Assembly (NCBI GenBank): GCA_023614405.1
Contig: CM042685.1
Coordinates: 184,050,257-184,114,256, forward strand
DNA length: 64,000 bases
Direction of reading: 5' to 3'
Source of the DNA: Avena insularis
Lineage: Eukaryota > Streptophyta > Magnoliopsida > Poales > Poaceae
The notes below the pieces were generated by a model. That model saw nothing but the letters and a program-made list of their open reading frames with translations, made no database searches and had not been told where the DNA came from. How positions within the stretch are numbered: the stretch's first letter is position 1; the number at the start of each line of letters is the position of its first letter. The translations under genes were made by a program, and so were the position numbers. Positions 1 to 10,737 of the stretch are shown here, one piece after another.

Positions 1-338
1 GTGGCTGCTCCAACTACAGCCTGTCAGGGTGTGTGTGGCTTGCACGGTTGGTTGAGGAATTGCTTGGACAGGAGAATGTCAAGGTTAGAATCAGGATTGA
101 CAACCAGTCAGCAATTTCACGATGCAAGAACCTTTTGTTTCATGAGAGGAACAAACACATCGACGTGCTTTATCACTTCGTCAGAAGTTGTGTTGAAGCA
201 GGGAAGATTGAAGTGGAGCACATTCGGACCGATGAGCAACATGCTGATATCCTCACAAAGGCATCGTCAAGGTTTCGGTTCCAGGAATTGAAAGACAAGA
301 TCGGCATGTGCATGGTGAGTTCAGGGAATCAAGCTTAA
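1..338 (+). pseudogene. Ty1/copia pol C-terminus (RNase H), cut by the window edge
   Basis: C-terminal part of the RNase H domain that ends a Ty1/copia polyprotein; it would degrade the RNA strand of the RNA-DNA hybrid during reverse transcription. The first bases read AAPTTACQGV and the next frame reads VWLARL, which together form the usual copia signature AATTACQGVWLARL. The two halves lie in different frames because of an extra GT dinucleotide near base 30. Downstream the frame continues with DNQSAI, the HERNKHIDVLYHFVR block and the EHIRTDEQHADILTK block, then stops. A purine tract and an LTR start follow directly, as expected. The rest of the element lies to the left of the window. Identification is secure; the family is not assigned. 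Confidence 0.9.
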
Positions 339-347
339 GGGGGAGAA
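337..347 (+). other. Polypurine tract of the left copia element
   Basis: The purine run AAGGGGGAGAA sits between the stop of the RNase H frame and the TGTTATGTT start of the LTR. This is the position and composition of a plus-strand priming site. Confidence 0.75.
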
Positions 348-386
348 TGTTATGTTAACCTCAATGGACCTGAACATTGTCGTTTT

Positions 387-1889
387 TGAAAGGATCGTAT
401 GGGCACCTAGAGGGGGGGTGAATAGGTGCTACTTCAAATTTTTTCTTCTTTTTCAAATTAAGGTTTGACAATAAGGTAAATTCTCTAGATAATCCAACTA
501 AGGTGAATTTACCTATATGAAAATTATGCAAGAGCTACCACAACACAAAGTAAGAACAAGTAAGTAAAGTGCGGTAAAGGATAGAAGTAACCAAAATGGT
601 GGATGCGGAGACACAAGGATTTGGTTCCCGTAGTTCCTTCTTGTTGAGGGGAAGTACGTCTACGTTTGGAGAGGGGTGGTTTCAAACCACCAACGCCACG
701 AAAGGCCTCCCTTGTTCTCTGATGAATCTCACCCCAACGGGATCGATTCACCTTCCACTATATCGGCAACCTTCAAGGTGGAAGCCGACACCTTTACAAG
801 TTTGGGGCACACATCCACAACTTAATCGGAGGCTCCCAAATACAAGCAAGTTGTCAAAGCAATCAAAGACAAGCTTGTAAGAACCAAAACAAGAACTAGG
901 GTTTCCAAGAAAACACTAGAGCAAAGGGGCCCTCAATGAAATGAGGGGGAAATGAAGATCTCTTTTGGTGAAGTAGTAGATCGGGGCCTCCTCCTTCGAT
1001 TCCCCAAAGATCAAAGACTTAGGGTGGTGGATTGAAGAGATCTTGAAGTTTTGGTGGCTCCAATGGTGGTCTTGAATTTAATGTAGATGAGCATCTTATC
1101 CCAAGGTAGGTGGAGGGGTATTTATACCCCTCCAAGAAATCTGGCCGTTGGAGCCTTTAATGCAGCGGTAGTACCGGAAGTTCAAGCGGTACTACCGGAG
1201 AACTCCGGTAACCGGATCTAGTACCAGACCTGGTACCAGAAGACCAACATTCAAACTTCATAGGCCCTGGCCACAGCAGTACCACACTTGGTGCTACCGT
1301 AAAGCGGTAGTACCACAAGTGGCAACCGGTACTACCGGACGCGCAGTGGAATCAACAACTTGGTCGAAAAAACTCTCTATCACGCCAGGTAGCACATTTT
1401 GCTACCTAGGCAGCCAGTGGCCTTTGCCAACATACAAAAGGCTACTGCCACGCCAGGTACTAAAATGCGGTACTACCGCATTTTAGTACCGGGGTGAGCA
1501 GTGGCCTTTTATAGGTTGGAAAAAGGCTCTGCTGCGCACGGTACTAAAATCCGGTACTACCGCATTTTAGTACCGGAGCGGGCAGTAGCTTTTGACAAGT
1601 GGTTAAAAAGCTACTATCGCGCTAGGTACTAAAATGCGGTACTACCACTTTTTAGTACCTAGCCCTGCAGTGGCTTTTTAGCAACTGATCACAATCTACT
1701 GCTGTGTCCGGTATCAAAAAGCGGTACTACCGCTTTTTGGTACCGCACCAGGAAGAAGGTTTCTGGACGGTTGTTTAACCATTGCCAAGCCTTTTTCAAT
1801 GCACCTACGATACATTTGACAAATAATTAATCTGAAATGTGTGTTGTTATAAAACACCAAAATCATTAGGGATAGGAAATGCTCTTTCA
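387..1889. mobile_element. Solo LTR (1503 bp), family not assigned
   Basis: The segment begins TGAAAGGATCG and ends GCTCTTTCA, so it has TG...CA ends with a short inverted repeat (TGAAAG/CTTTCA). It is flanked by a perfect 5-bp duplication GTTTT (382-386 and 1890-1894). It contains no gag or pol, no primer-binding site and no polypurine tract. A solo LTR left by recombination between two LTRs fits best; the 5-bp duplication and TG...CA ends argue against CACTA, Mutator or hAT. Its start includes a seven-G run followed by TGAATAGG. Short frames inside it are GC-poor and unremarkable, and I treat them as noncoding. Confidence 0.8.
1388..1744. repeat. Tandem array of hairpin-forming units in the solo LTR
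   Basis: Four near-perfect 35-bp palindromes built on GGTACTAAAATGCGGTA and its complement start at 1456, 1540, 1625 and 1710, so the period is 84-85 bp. A weaker palindrome (GGTAGCA...TGCTACC) lies at about 1388-1406. More GGTAGTACCG-type half-sites occur from 1160 to 1345. Each unit could fold as a stem of about 17 bp with almost no loop. Confidence 0.85.
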
Positions 1890-2204
1890 GTTTTTCTATA
1901 GTAGTTTCGACAAGAAGAAAATAGCCAGAGGCACGCTGCGTTCGTGTTGTGGCTGACTAGGTTTAGCATTTATTGTTTCCAATCGTGTTGTAATCGTTAG
2001 CCACTATCACGTCCGTGCGATGGCACGGGCCCAACGGATCATGGCCGATTTTGTAGGATCGGAGGAATAAAAGGAAAACCCCGAAAAGACGCAATTGAGT
2101 ACGCGTCTCTCTCTCTGCTTGCATTCTAGGTGTTTGTTGTCCAGTTAGGGAAAAGATCGGAGCGAACGCTTGATTGAATCCACACAAATAATTACATGTG
2201 ATCG

Positions 2205-2248
2205 TGTTGTGTTCTTGGGTAAGATCTGTTGTGTTCTTGGGTAAGATC
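2205..2248. repeat. Two tandem copies of a 22-bp unit
   Basis: The unit TGTTGTGTTCTTGGGTAAG plus ATC occurs twice head to tail without mismatch. It lies near the right end of the copia LTR and looks like a slippage duplication. Confidence 0.85.
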
Positions 2249-3405
2249 TGTTAGCGATGGAGGGGGTGAGATAGAGAGAGATCCACATAGAGGAGAGAGA
2301 GGAGATTGATAAACCATACCTACGTGGGTTATAGATTTCTATCTAAGAGATTTGCCAGAAACGTGGCCACCTCAGAAATTCCTTGTTTTGAGAACAACTT
2401 CTTCAAAATATAAGATCTTTTTTCCTTTTTCTGAAACATATTGTATCTAGACATCTTTTATTATATAGGCTAACTCATTTTCCTTCAAACCTACATATTA
2501 AATGGCGTAGATACATGTGTGCACTGACGCACATCCGGCAGGCGCGCGATTGAGCATGAGCGACGATGAGGTGAGGAAAAAAGGTAGTTCACTCATCTCT
2601 CTAATTTTGGTTATGTCCTTATTGGTCCTTTAACCATCTCTCAACATCAGATTAATTGGTGCCTTAAAATTTAAAAACAATTAGCATTTTTTGATTGACT
2701 ACTCGTGCTTGTGTAGACATGAAAAATGAAAAGAGCCTGATCAATTTATGTATATATTAGGAATTCTCCTATAAAGCGGTTAATAAATTAGATCTGAAAT
2801 CTCTTTCGTTAATTTACAGATGAGTTATTCGATGATAATTGGTAGAGGGAGAAGAAATTGGCACGAAGGTCACCTATAATGAGGTTTTTTTCAAAAGAGG
2901 AAGTAAAACCCGACCTCTGCATCGGTTGATGCACATAGACTTACCTACAATAAGGTAATCAAATAGTTTGAAAATCATTATAGAGGGATAATTTAGAAAT
3001 TAAGCTTTCATTCTACATTGCCAAACAAAATTGCAATGTTATGATAAATATGCTACATCAAGACTTCTTGTAGTGCGATTTCTGAATCTCCAATTTTTCT
3101 AAAACAAAACAACACACATTTTGGTGCATGTCATGAAAAAAACTCATGTATAATTATTATCCTTTTCGCCCCTCTCATGGTGATATCCTGGCTCCGTCCC
3201 TGCTCGCGTGCCTAATACAGGGACAGGGGGTGCGAACTTGGTCGGAAAGAGACCATATTAGCGAGATTTATCGTCGTTGTTTAAGAGAAAATGAGATCGT
3301 CGGGGGGGGGGGGGGTCTCGCCCCCGCTCTGTTTTTTCTTGGTGGAAGGTGTGAGAGGTGTGCTAGTTTATTTTTTTCCTATGCATGCATTCAAGGTGTT
3401 TGATG
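2249..3405. other. Unassigned AT-rich stretch
   Basis: No supportable gene is visible. It holds a purine-rich GAGA-type run near 2270-2305, the short LINE tail at 2885-2942 and a run of 14 G at 3302-3315. The left end of CACTA-1 should lie here or further left, but I find no CACTA terminus and no CCGGGAC subterminal hairpins. Confidence 0.6.
2885..2942 (-). mobile_element. Extremely 5'-truncated LINE/retroposon tail (58 bp)
   Basis: On the plus strand a T-run is followed by CAAAAGAGGAAG and by a CTCTGCATCGG motif that resembles the reverse-complemented 3' end of grass LINE-type elements as I remember them. The segment is flanked by imperfect 13-bp repeats, ACCTATAATGAGG and ACCTACAATAAGG (11 of 13 equal), consistent with an old target-primed insertion that copied only the poly(A) tail and about 50 bases. 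Confidence 0.5.
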
Positions 3406-3599
3406 AAATTTTTGAGTGAATGATCCCGTTCAATTTCTCACAGAACAAAAATATAGAAGTTGTCCGAGACGCACTTGAGCTTTCTCCTCTTTATTTCCCT
3501 CGATCGAGGTTAGCAATTTTATCTTTTATCTGTCATTGATACAATGCATATTGGTCATTTCACTATTTATGATGTCCCGTTTTTAATAAACTTAATTAT

Positions 3600-6500
3600 A
3601 TGATGCAGATGAACGGTCGGGAATGGATGTACGGTGACCGGCGTGTACCCGGGTACATTAAAGGCATGGATAAATTTATCGATGTGGCTACGGCAAACAA
3701 AGAGAATGGTTTTATACGTTGTCCATGTGTTCAATGTCGGAACAACAAGGAGTACTCTTCCTCGAAAATCATTCGCGGCCACCTGGTTATGAAAGGTTTG
3801 ATGTCCAACTATAATTGTTGGACCAAGCATAGGGAAAGAGGGGTTATGATGGAAGACGGTGAAGAAGAAGATGATGATAACAACTATCATCATAGGTTTT
3901 CTGAATACAGTGATACTGCAATGGAAGACAATGAAGAGGAAGGAGGTGAAGAACGGGCATCAGATGAGCCCGCTGATAAACTTGGTAGGGTCATTTCGAA
4001 TGCAAAGCGAGACTGTGAAACAGAAAATAAGAAGTTCAAGTTAGAGGGCATGTTAGAAGATCACAAAAAATTGTTGTACCCAAATTGCGAAGATGGCAGC
4101 ACAAAGCTCGGTACCACACTTGAATTTCTGCGATGGAAGGCAGAGTGTGGTCTAACTGACTCCTCATTTGAAAAGATGCTGAAAATAATGAAGCCGAAGT
4201 TTCCAAAACATAACGAACTTCCCGAGAGTACGTAGGAAGCAAAGAAGACTCTCTGTCCTCTAGATTAGATGTGTAGAAGATACATGCATACATTAATGAC
4301 TGCATCTACCGCGGTAAGGAGTATGCGAATTTATATAAATGCCCGGCATGCAATACATTGCGGTATAAGATCAGACGAGATGACCCTGGTGATGTTGAGG
4401 GAGAGCCCCTCCGGAAGAGGATTCCTGCTAAGGTTATGTGGTATGCTCCTATAATACCAAGGTTAAAACGCATGTTCAGAAACAAAGAGCATGCCCGGTT
4501 GTTGTGATGGAACAAAGAAGACCGTAAGAAAGATGGGAAATTGAGACACCCTGCTGATGGGTCACGGTGGAGAAAAATCGAGAGAGACTTCCCGAACTTT
4601 GCAGGTGACGCAAGGAACTTATGGTTTGGTCTAAGTACAGATGGCATGAATCCTTTTGGGGAGCAGAGCTGCAGTCACAGCACCTGGCCCGTGACTCTAT
4701 GTATCTACAACCTTCCTCCTTGGTTGTGCATGAAGCGTAAGTTTATTATGATGCCAGTGCTCATCCAAGGCACGAAGCAACCGGGCAACGACATTGATGT
4801 GTACCTTAGGTCATTAGTTGAAGAACTCTTACAGCTATGGGGCAAACCAGGTGTACATGTGTGGGATGAGAACAAATAGGAGACATTTGACCTACGAGGG
4901 TTGCTTTTCATAACCATCAATGATTGGCCTGCTCTTAGTAACCTTTTAGGACAGACAAACAAGAGATATAAGGCATGCACACACTATTTAGATAAGACTG
5001 AAGGTACATATTTGCATAAATGCAAGAAGATTGTGTACCCATCATCCCGTAAGAAAGAAAGGCAAGAATTTCAAAGGTGAGGCAGATCACCGGAAGAAGC
5101 CTGAACTCCCTGCCGGTGATGATGTATTTGGTATGGTCAAGGACATAGAAGTAATTTTTGGAAAGGGTCCTGGCGGTCAATAAGTTTCGAACGACATCGC
5201 TACAGGACACGCACCCATGTGGAAGAAGAAATATATATTTTGGGAGCTGCCATATTGGAAAGTCCTACGTGTCCGCTCTTCAATCGACGTGATACACGTG
5301 ACGAAGAATCTTTGCGTGAACCTGCTAGGATTCCTAGGCATATACGGGAAGACAAAAGCTACACCAGAAGCACGGGAGGACCAACAAATTATGAAAGGCC
5401 CAAAGAACATGCATACACAGAACAGGACGGATAAAGGGTGTCACTTAAGTCGTGCCAGCTATGCTCTTACCAAAGCAGAGAAGGAAATCTTTTTTGAAGT
5501 CCTTTATAGTATCAAGGTGCCGTCTGGCTTCTCATCTAATATAAAGGGGATAATAAATATGACAGAGAAAAAGTTCCAAAACCTGAAGTCTCATGACTTT
5601 CACATGATTATGACGCAGTTGCTTCCGATTGCATTGAGGGGGCTTATACCGGAAAATGTTCGAGTACCCATTGTGAAGCTGTGTGCATTCCTCAATGCAA
5701 TATCTCAGAAGGTAATCAATCCAGATATTCTGCCAAGGTTACAGAAGGATGTGGTACAATGTCTTGTTAGTTTTGAGTTGGTGTTCCCATCATACTTCTT
5801 CAATATTATGACGCATCTCCTGGATCACCTAGTGGAAGAGATTTCCATTCTCGGTCCTGTATTTCTGCACAATATGTTCCCCTTTGAGAGGTTCATGAGA
5901 GTCTTAAAGAAATATGTTCATAACCGTGCTAGACCAGAAGGAAGCATCTCTAAGGGATATGGAACAGAGGAGGTCATTGAGTTTTGTGTTGACTTTATTC
6001 CTGACCCTAAGCCGATTGGTGTTTTTGACTCGCGACATGAGGGAAGACTAAGTGGAAAAGGCACGCTGGGAAAGAAAGCAATGATATGTAGGGACGGGGA
6101 TTCTTTCACTAAAGCACACTACACAGTTCTACATAATTCCACCTTGGCAGCTCCGTATATCGAGGAACACAAGAATATTTGTACGCTCCAAAAACCCGGG
6201 GAAGCCTGACTCATGGATTACAGATGAACACATGAAGTCTTTCGGTGGTTGGATGAGGACACATCTCTTGAATGACACCACTGTTGGAGATCAGCTATAC
6301 TTGTTGGCCGCGTCACCATCTTCTACTATATTGAATTTCCAAGGGTACAAAATAAATGGGAATACATTCTACACGATCGCCCAAGATAAAAAGAGCACCA
6401 ACCAAAACAGTGGTGTCTGCTTTGATGCAACGGACCAAAATGGGCAAAAGGACACATACTATGGTTACATAGAGGAGATATGGGAACTAGACTATGGAGT

Positions 6501-6901
6501 CTCTTTTAAGGTCCCTTTGTTTCGCTGCAAATGGGTCAACCTGAATGGGGAAGGGGTAAAGATAGACCAGTTGTACGGAATGACAACAGTGGATCTCAAC
6601 AATCTTGGTTATAGAGATGAACCATTCATCCTAGACAATGCTGTGTCTCTGGTTTTCTATGTGAAGGACATGTCCCCCAGACCAAAAAAAGAAAAAATAT
6701 GCAAACGAATACATCATATGATGAGCCAAAGCGTCACATAGTTCTTTCAGGGAAAATAAACATCGTGGGAATTGAGGACAAGACAGACATGTCAGAAGAT
6801 TATAATAAGTTTGATGAAATTCCGCCCTTCACAGTGAAAACTGACCCAAGCATTCCGTTAAGTAAAGAAGATGCTCCATGGTTACGTCTGAAGCGATCAT
6901 A
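3600..6901 (+). pseudogene. TNP2-like CACTA transposase, broken
   Basis: Transposase gene of the En/Spm superfamily, which binds element ends and cuts and rejoins DNA in the nucleus. The first exon probably starts at 3609 after a TGATGCAG acceptor. Its WMYGDRRVPGYIKG and CPCVQCRN motifs mark the Transposase-associated domain, followed by an acidic stretch near residues 80-125. Downstream are blocks of the Transposase_21 core (ADGSRWRKIERDFPNFAGD, NLWFGLSTDGMNPFGEQ, YLHKCKK), then DUF4218-like sequence (about 5440-6200) and DUF4216-like sequence ending near 6660 (VPLFRCKWV, DEPFILDNA). In-frame stops and frameshifts occur after PEST, after HARLL, after DENK, after QEFQR and between the last two domains. 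The family assignment is secure; the copy is dead. Confidence 0.9.
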
Positions 6902-7049
6902 AGGAAGGACATATGCCAAGAAGTTCATGCTCATGTTGTGTACCTCTAGTTCATGTCTGGCCGGTCGGCTGCATATTGTGAACCTAAATGTCATGAGACA
7001 TGATAGCTCATTTTGTGAAGGATAACTTATGATGTTTGCAATTTTCCAA

Positions 7050-7215
7050 GTTTAATAAATGTATTGAGTGTTAGTCCCGGTTTGTGGCTTGACCAGGACT
7101 ATATATATGGGGGCCTTTAGTCTCGGTTTTTAATATTAATAAATGTCTTGAGTGTTAGTCCCGTTTTGTGGCTAGACCAGGACTAAAGGGGGCCTTTATT
7201 TAGTCCTGATTCGTA
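7050..7215. repeat. Two direct copies of a GTCCCGG-bearing segment
   Basis: A block containing TTGAGTGTTAGTCCC and CCAGGACTA is present twice about 84 bp apart, directly after the transposase. The motif is the half-site used in the CACTA subterminal hairpins, here as a direct repeat. Confidence 0.7.
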
Positions 7216-7299
7216 GAACGACTTTCTCGAACTATGAAGAAGTTGTCCCGATTCGTACTTACCATTAAGATCTGATCTCTAAACGCGCGTGGTCACATA

Positions 7300-7850
7300 T
7301 TAGGGAGTGCCTCTATGACCAGTTTCTTGGAGATGCCGGAGGATCGATCCGCGGCATCTCCCTAAACTGGTCGTAGTGATGTCCCTGCTCGAAAACCAGC
7401 TTGCAGCTTGTAACTTCTAACTAGAACTAATTTCACATATTAGAGTGTTTATGACCAGTTTCTGGAGATGCCGAGGACTGGATCCGCGGCATCTCCTCGA
7501 ATCGGGTCAGTGGTGTCCTCGCTCTCGACACCATCTTGCAGCTTGTAACTTCTCTAACTAGATCAATACACCTGGGAGCTAACTAATTTCACATATTAGG
7601 GAGTGCCTCTATGACCAGTTTCTTGGAGATGTCGGAGGACTGGGATCCGGCGGCATCTCCCTGAAACTGGTCGTAGTGGTGTTCCTGCTCTCGAAAACCA
7701 TCTTGCAGCTTGTAACTTCTCTAACTAGAACTAATTTCACATATTAGGGAGTGCCTCTATGACCAGTTTCTTGGAGATGCCGGAGAACTGGGATCCGGCG
7801 GCATCTCCCTGAAACTGGTCGTAGTGGTGTCCCTGCTCTCGAAAACCATA
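7300..7850. repeat. Four tandem units of about 150 bp, each with a hairpin
   Basis: Units begin CTATGACCAGTTTCTTGG near 7313, 7449, 7610 and 7758. Each holds an inverted repeat: GACCAGTTTC and GGAGATGCCG on the left arm, CGGCATCTCC and GAAACTGGTC on the right arm. The second arm is variably damaged by one- and two-base changes. The units end with GCAGCTTGTAACTTCT and are separated by CTAATTTCACATATTAG. Confidence 0.85.
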
Positions 7851-7984
7851 TTCGAGATGCCTCAATCTGGCTAGAGGACTGGACTCACAAGGATGCCTAT
7901 TTATAGTACAAGCATCTTGGTATAGTGTCGACACTTACGATATAATGTCGACACTCACCCCTATTATTAGTGCTGACTCGTATT

Positions 7985-8060
7985 TTTTCCCGGTTGGTGT
8001 CTCCAACCGGGACTAAAGGTTCATCTTTAGTCCCAGTTGGTGACACCATCCGGGACAAGG
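7985..8060. repeat. CCGGTTGGTG/CCAACCGGGAC hairpin pair in CACTA-1
   Basis: CCCGGTTGGTGTCTCCAACCGGG forms a strong stem and is followed by a weaker partner with TCCCAGTTGGTG. The motif recurs at 12126-12270 and 18600-18780 and is the probable binding site class of the element's own DNA-binding protein. Confidence 0.75.
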
Positions 8061-8159
8061 TATAAGCCACACGACAAATGTCGACACTCATCCCTATCAT
8101 TAGTGCTGCCTGTCCCAGCCTGCCGAAATCCCTCCAACCGGGACTAAAGATGAACCTAT

Positions 8160-10515
8160 CATGTTCGAGGTTTCATGGCTTTCGGTCCAAATGAACCATT
8201 TTCCATTTTCCGAGCGCAAAAAACGGGTCGTTTTGTGAAGTAACCACCAAAATGCTATTTCAGAATGCTACCGTCCCATTTTTCTAAAATACTAGACCAC
8301 CTTACATGGACTATCTCCCAACCGGAACATCTCAAACCTTTTCGTCCATCCCGGGTAAAAAGGACAAATGTTTGCCGAATCGGTGGGAAGTGGGTCCGGT
8401 TTGTACTATAGGTACATGATCTAACGCCCGTGATTTTTTGAAAAAATCATTTTTAGACTCGCAATATGTGGTTTCTTCAGAGATCCAATGCAAGTTCTAA
8501 TGATGCTCGTCCCCTATCTTCATGCACGCCGGTTCGACCATAGTTAGAAGTTCAAAAAATTCAAAACGGGCATAAGAAATTGAAGAAAAAAAATCCGAAC
8601 AATGTAAATCCTTCGCGTGGTGTCATATTATGTGACATAGTTGCAAGGAAAAATACCAGACTTGGTATATTGATCATGTATCGAAAAAACCTTCACAAAA
8701 TGACCTATCATGTTCGAGGTTTCATGGCTTTCGGTCCAAATGACCGATGTTATGTGCTGAATCACGAAATAGTTTGTGATGCTATGCCCATATTATGCAT
8801 GCATGTGTACATTGGTATGGAGAACAATGTTGCAGGAGGAAGTTTTCCTTTTCGTCACACGGAAAAGCCATTTTCCATTTTCCGAGCGCAAAAAACGGAT
8901 CGTTTTGTGAAGTAACCACCAAAATGCTGTTTCAGAATGCTACCGTCCCATTTTTCTAAAATACTAGACCACCTTACATGGACTATCTCCTAATCGGGAC
9001 ATCTCAAACCTTTTCGTCCATCCCGGATAAAAAGGACAAATGTGTGCCGAATCGGTAGAAAGTGGGTCCGGTTTGTAATACAGGACATGATCTAACGCCC
9101 GTGATTTTTTGAAAAAATCATTTTTAGACTCGCAATATGTGGTTTTTCTTCAGAGATCCAATGCAAGTTCCAACGATGCTCGTCCCCTATCTTCATGCAC
9201 GCCGGTTCGACCATAGTTAGAAATTCAAAAAAATTCAAAACAGGCATAAGAAATTCAAAAAAAAAACTGAACAATATAAATCCTTTGCGTGGTGTCATAT
9301 TATGTGACATGGTTGTAAGGAAAAATACCAGACTTGGTATATTGATCATGTCTCGAAAAAACCTTCACAAAATGACCTATCATGTTCGAGGTTTCATGGC
9401 TTTCGGACCAAATGACCGATCTTGTTTGCTGAATCACGACATAGTTTGTGATGTTGTGCCCATATTATGCATGCATGTGGACATTGGTATGGAGAACAAT
9501 ATTGCAGGAGGAAGTTTTCCTTTTCGTCACACGGAAAAGCCATTTTCCATTTTTCGAGCGTAAAAAACGGGTCGTTTTGTGAAGTAACCACCAAAATGCT
9601 ATTTCAGAATGCTACCTTCCCATTTTTCTAAAATACTATACCACCTTACATAGACTATCTTCCAACTGGGACATCTCAAACCTTTTCGTCCATCCTAGGT
9701 AAAAAGGACAAATGTCTGCCGAATCGGTAGGAAGTGGGTCCGATTTGTACTATAGGTACATGATCTAACGCCCATGATTTTTTGAAAAAATCATTTTTAG
9801 ACTCGCAATATGTGGTTTCTTCAGAGATCCAATGCAAGTTCTAACAATGCCCGTCCCCTATCTTCATGCACGTCGGTTCGACCATAGTTAGAAATTCAAA
9901 AAATTCAAAACGGGTATAAGAAATTCAAAAAAATCCGAACAATATAAATCCTTCGCGTGGTGTCATATTATGTGACATAGTTCCAAGGAAAAATACCAGA
10001 CTTGGTATATTGATGATATCTCGAAAAAACCTTCACAAAATGACCTATCATGTTCGAGGTTTCAAGGCTTTCGGTCCAAATGACCGATGTTATGTGCTGA
10101 ATCACGGCATAGTTTGTGATTCTGTGGCCATATTATGCATGTATGTGGATATTGGTATGGAGAACAATGTTGCAGGAGGAAGTTTTCCTTTTCGTCGCAC
10201 GGAAAATCCATTTTCTATTTTCCGAGCGCAAAAAACGGGTTGTTTTGTGAAGTAACCACCAAAATGTTGTTTCAGAATGCTACCATCCCATTTTTCTAAA
10301 ATACTAGACCACCTTACATGGACTATCTTCCAACCGGGTCATCTCAAACCTTTTCATCCATACCGGGTAAAAAGGACAAATGTCTGTCGAATCGGTAGGA
10401 AGTGGGTCTGGTTTGTACTACAGGTACATGATCTAACGCCCATGATTTTTTGAAAAAATCATTTTTAGACTCGCAATATGTAGTTTCTTCAGAGATCCAA
10501 TGCAAGTTCTAACAA
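8160..10515 (+). repeat. Tandem array of a 668-672 bp CACTA module, about 3.5 units
   Basis: The marker GTTTTGTGAAGTAACCACC recurs at 8230, 8902, 9574 and 10242, giving periods of 672, 672 and 668. Each unit contains TGTTCGAGGTTTCA, CCATTTTCTAAAATAC-type sequence, an ACCTTACATGGACTATCT block and a GAAAAAATCATTTTTAGACTC block. The last unit stops near 10515, where the telomere-like motif begins. The same unit occurs inverted in CACTA-2 and CACTA-3. Short frames of 80-120 codons lie in it (8580-8915, 9195-9563, 10010-10255); their protein differences look unconstrained, so I do not call them genes. Confidence 0.9.
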
Positions 10516-10534
10516 TTCTCAAAAAAACCTTCAC

Positions 10535-10675
10535 AAAACCCTAAACCCTAAACCCAAGTTTCTTCCCGCCATTTCTTCCCGCCATTTTTCTTCCCGCCAT
10601 TTCTTCCCGCGGTTTTTTTCCCGCCATTTCTCCCCACAGTTTTCTTCCCGCCATTTCTCAGTACATATATGTAGG
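10535..10675 (+). promoter_or_regulatory. Telo-box, E2F-like site array and TATA-like motif
   Basis: AAACCCTAAACCCTAAACCCA at 10536-10556 is a telo-box type motif. It is followed by six TTCCCGC(C/G) sites at 10563, 10576, 10591, 10604, 10618 and 10645, mostly 13-15 bp apart, and then ACATATATG near 10662. TTCCCGCC fits the plant E2F consensus TTSSCGSS. An ATG in good context (CCCATGGC) lies about 75 bp downstream. The arrangement resembles promoters of plant S-phase genes; that it acts as one here is inference. Confidence 0.6.
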
Positions 10676-10737
10676 ATTGGCCTCCATTGTCATTGCACAT
10701 CTCCAGACTCATATCTGCAACCTCATCACTCTTTCCC

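Larger units (their letters stand above)
348..2200 (+). repeat. 3' LTR of the left copia element, interrupted by a solo LTR
   Basis: The LTR begins TGTTATGTTAACC right after the polypurine tract, runs to 386, is interrupted by the element at 387-1889, and resumes after the duplicated GTTTT at 1890-1894. The resumed part holds a possible TATA-like stretch (GGAATAAAAGG, near 2066) and a CT-rich run. The right boundary is not resolved because the 5' LTR is outside the window; an end between about 2187 and 2260 is likely. Confidence 0.65.

Noticed and set aside
596..880. 94-codon plus-strand frame in the solo LTR
   Set aside because: It lies inside LTR sequence, has no domain, and overlaps a minus-strand frame of similar size. 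Treated as chance.
3146..3403. 85-codon frame before CACTA-1
   Set aside because: It crosses a 14-G run that produces a glycine string; no family likeness.
8160..10515. CRISPR-like direct repeat array
   Set aside because: Units are about 670 bp and wholly repeated, with no short repeat and unique spacer pattern; the genome is plant.
10536..10556. Telomere-type repeat as sign of a chromosome end or interstitial telomere
   Set aside because: Only about three CCCTAAA units, and they sit in a promoter-like context. A telo-box is the simpler reading.
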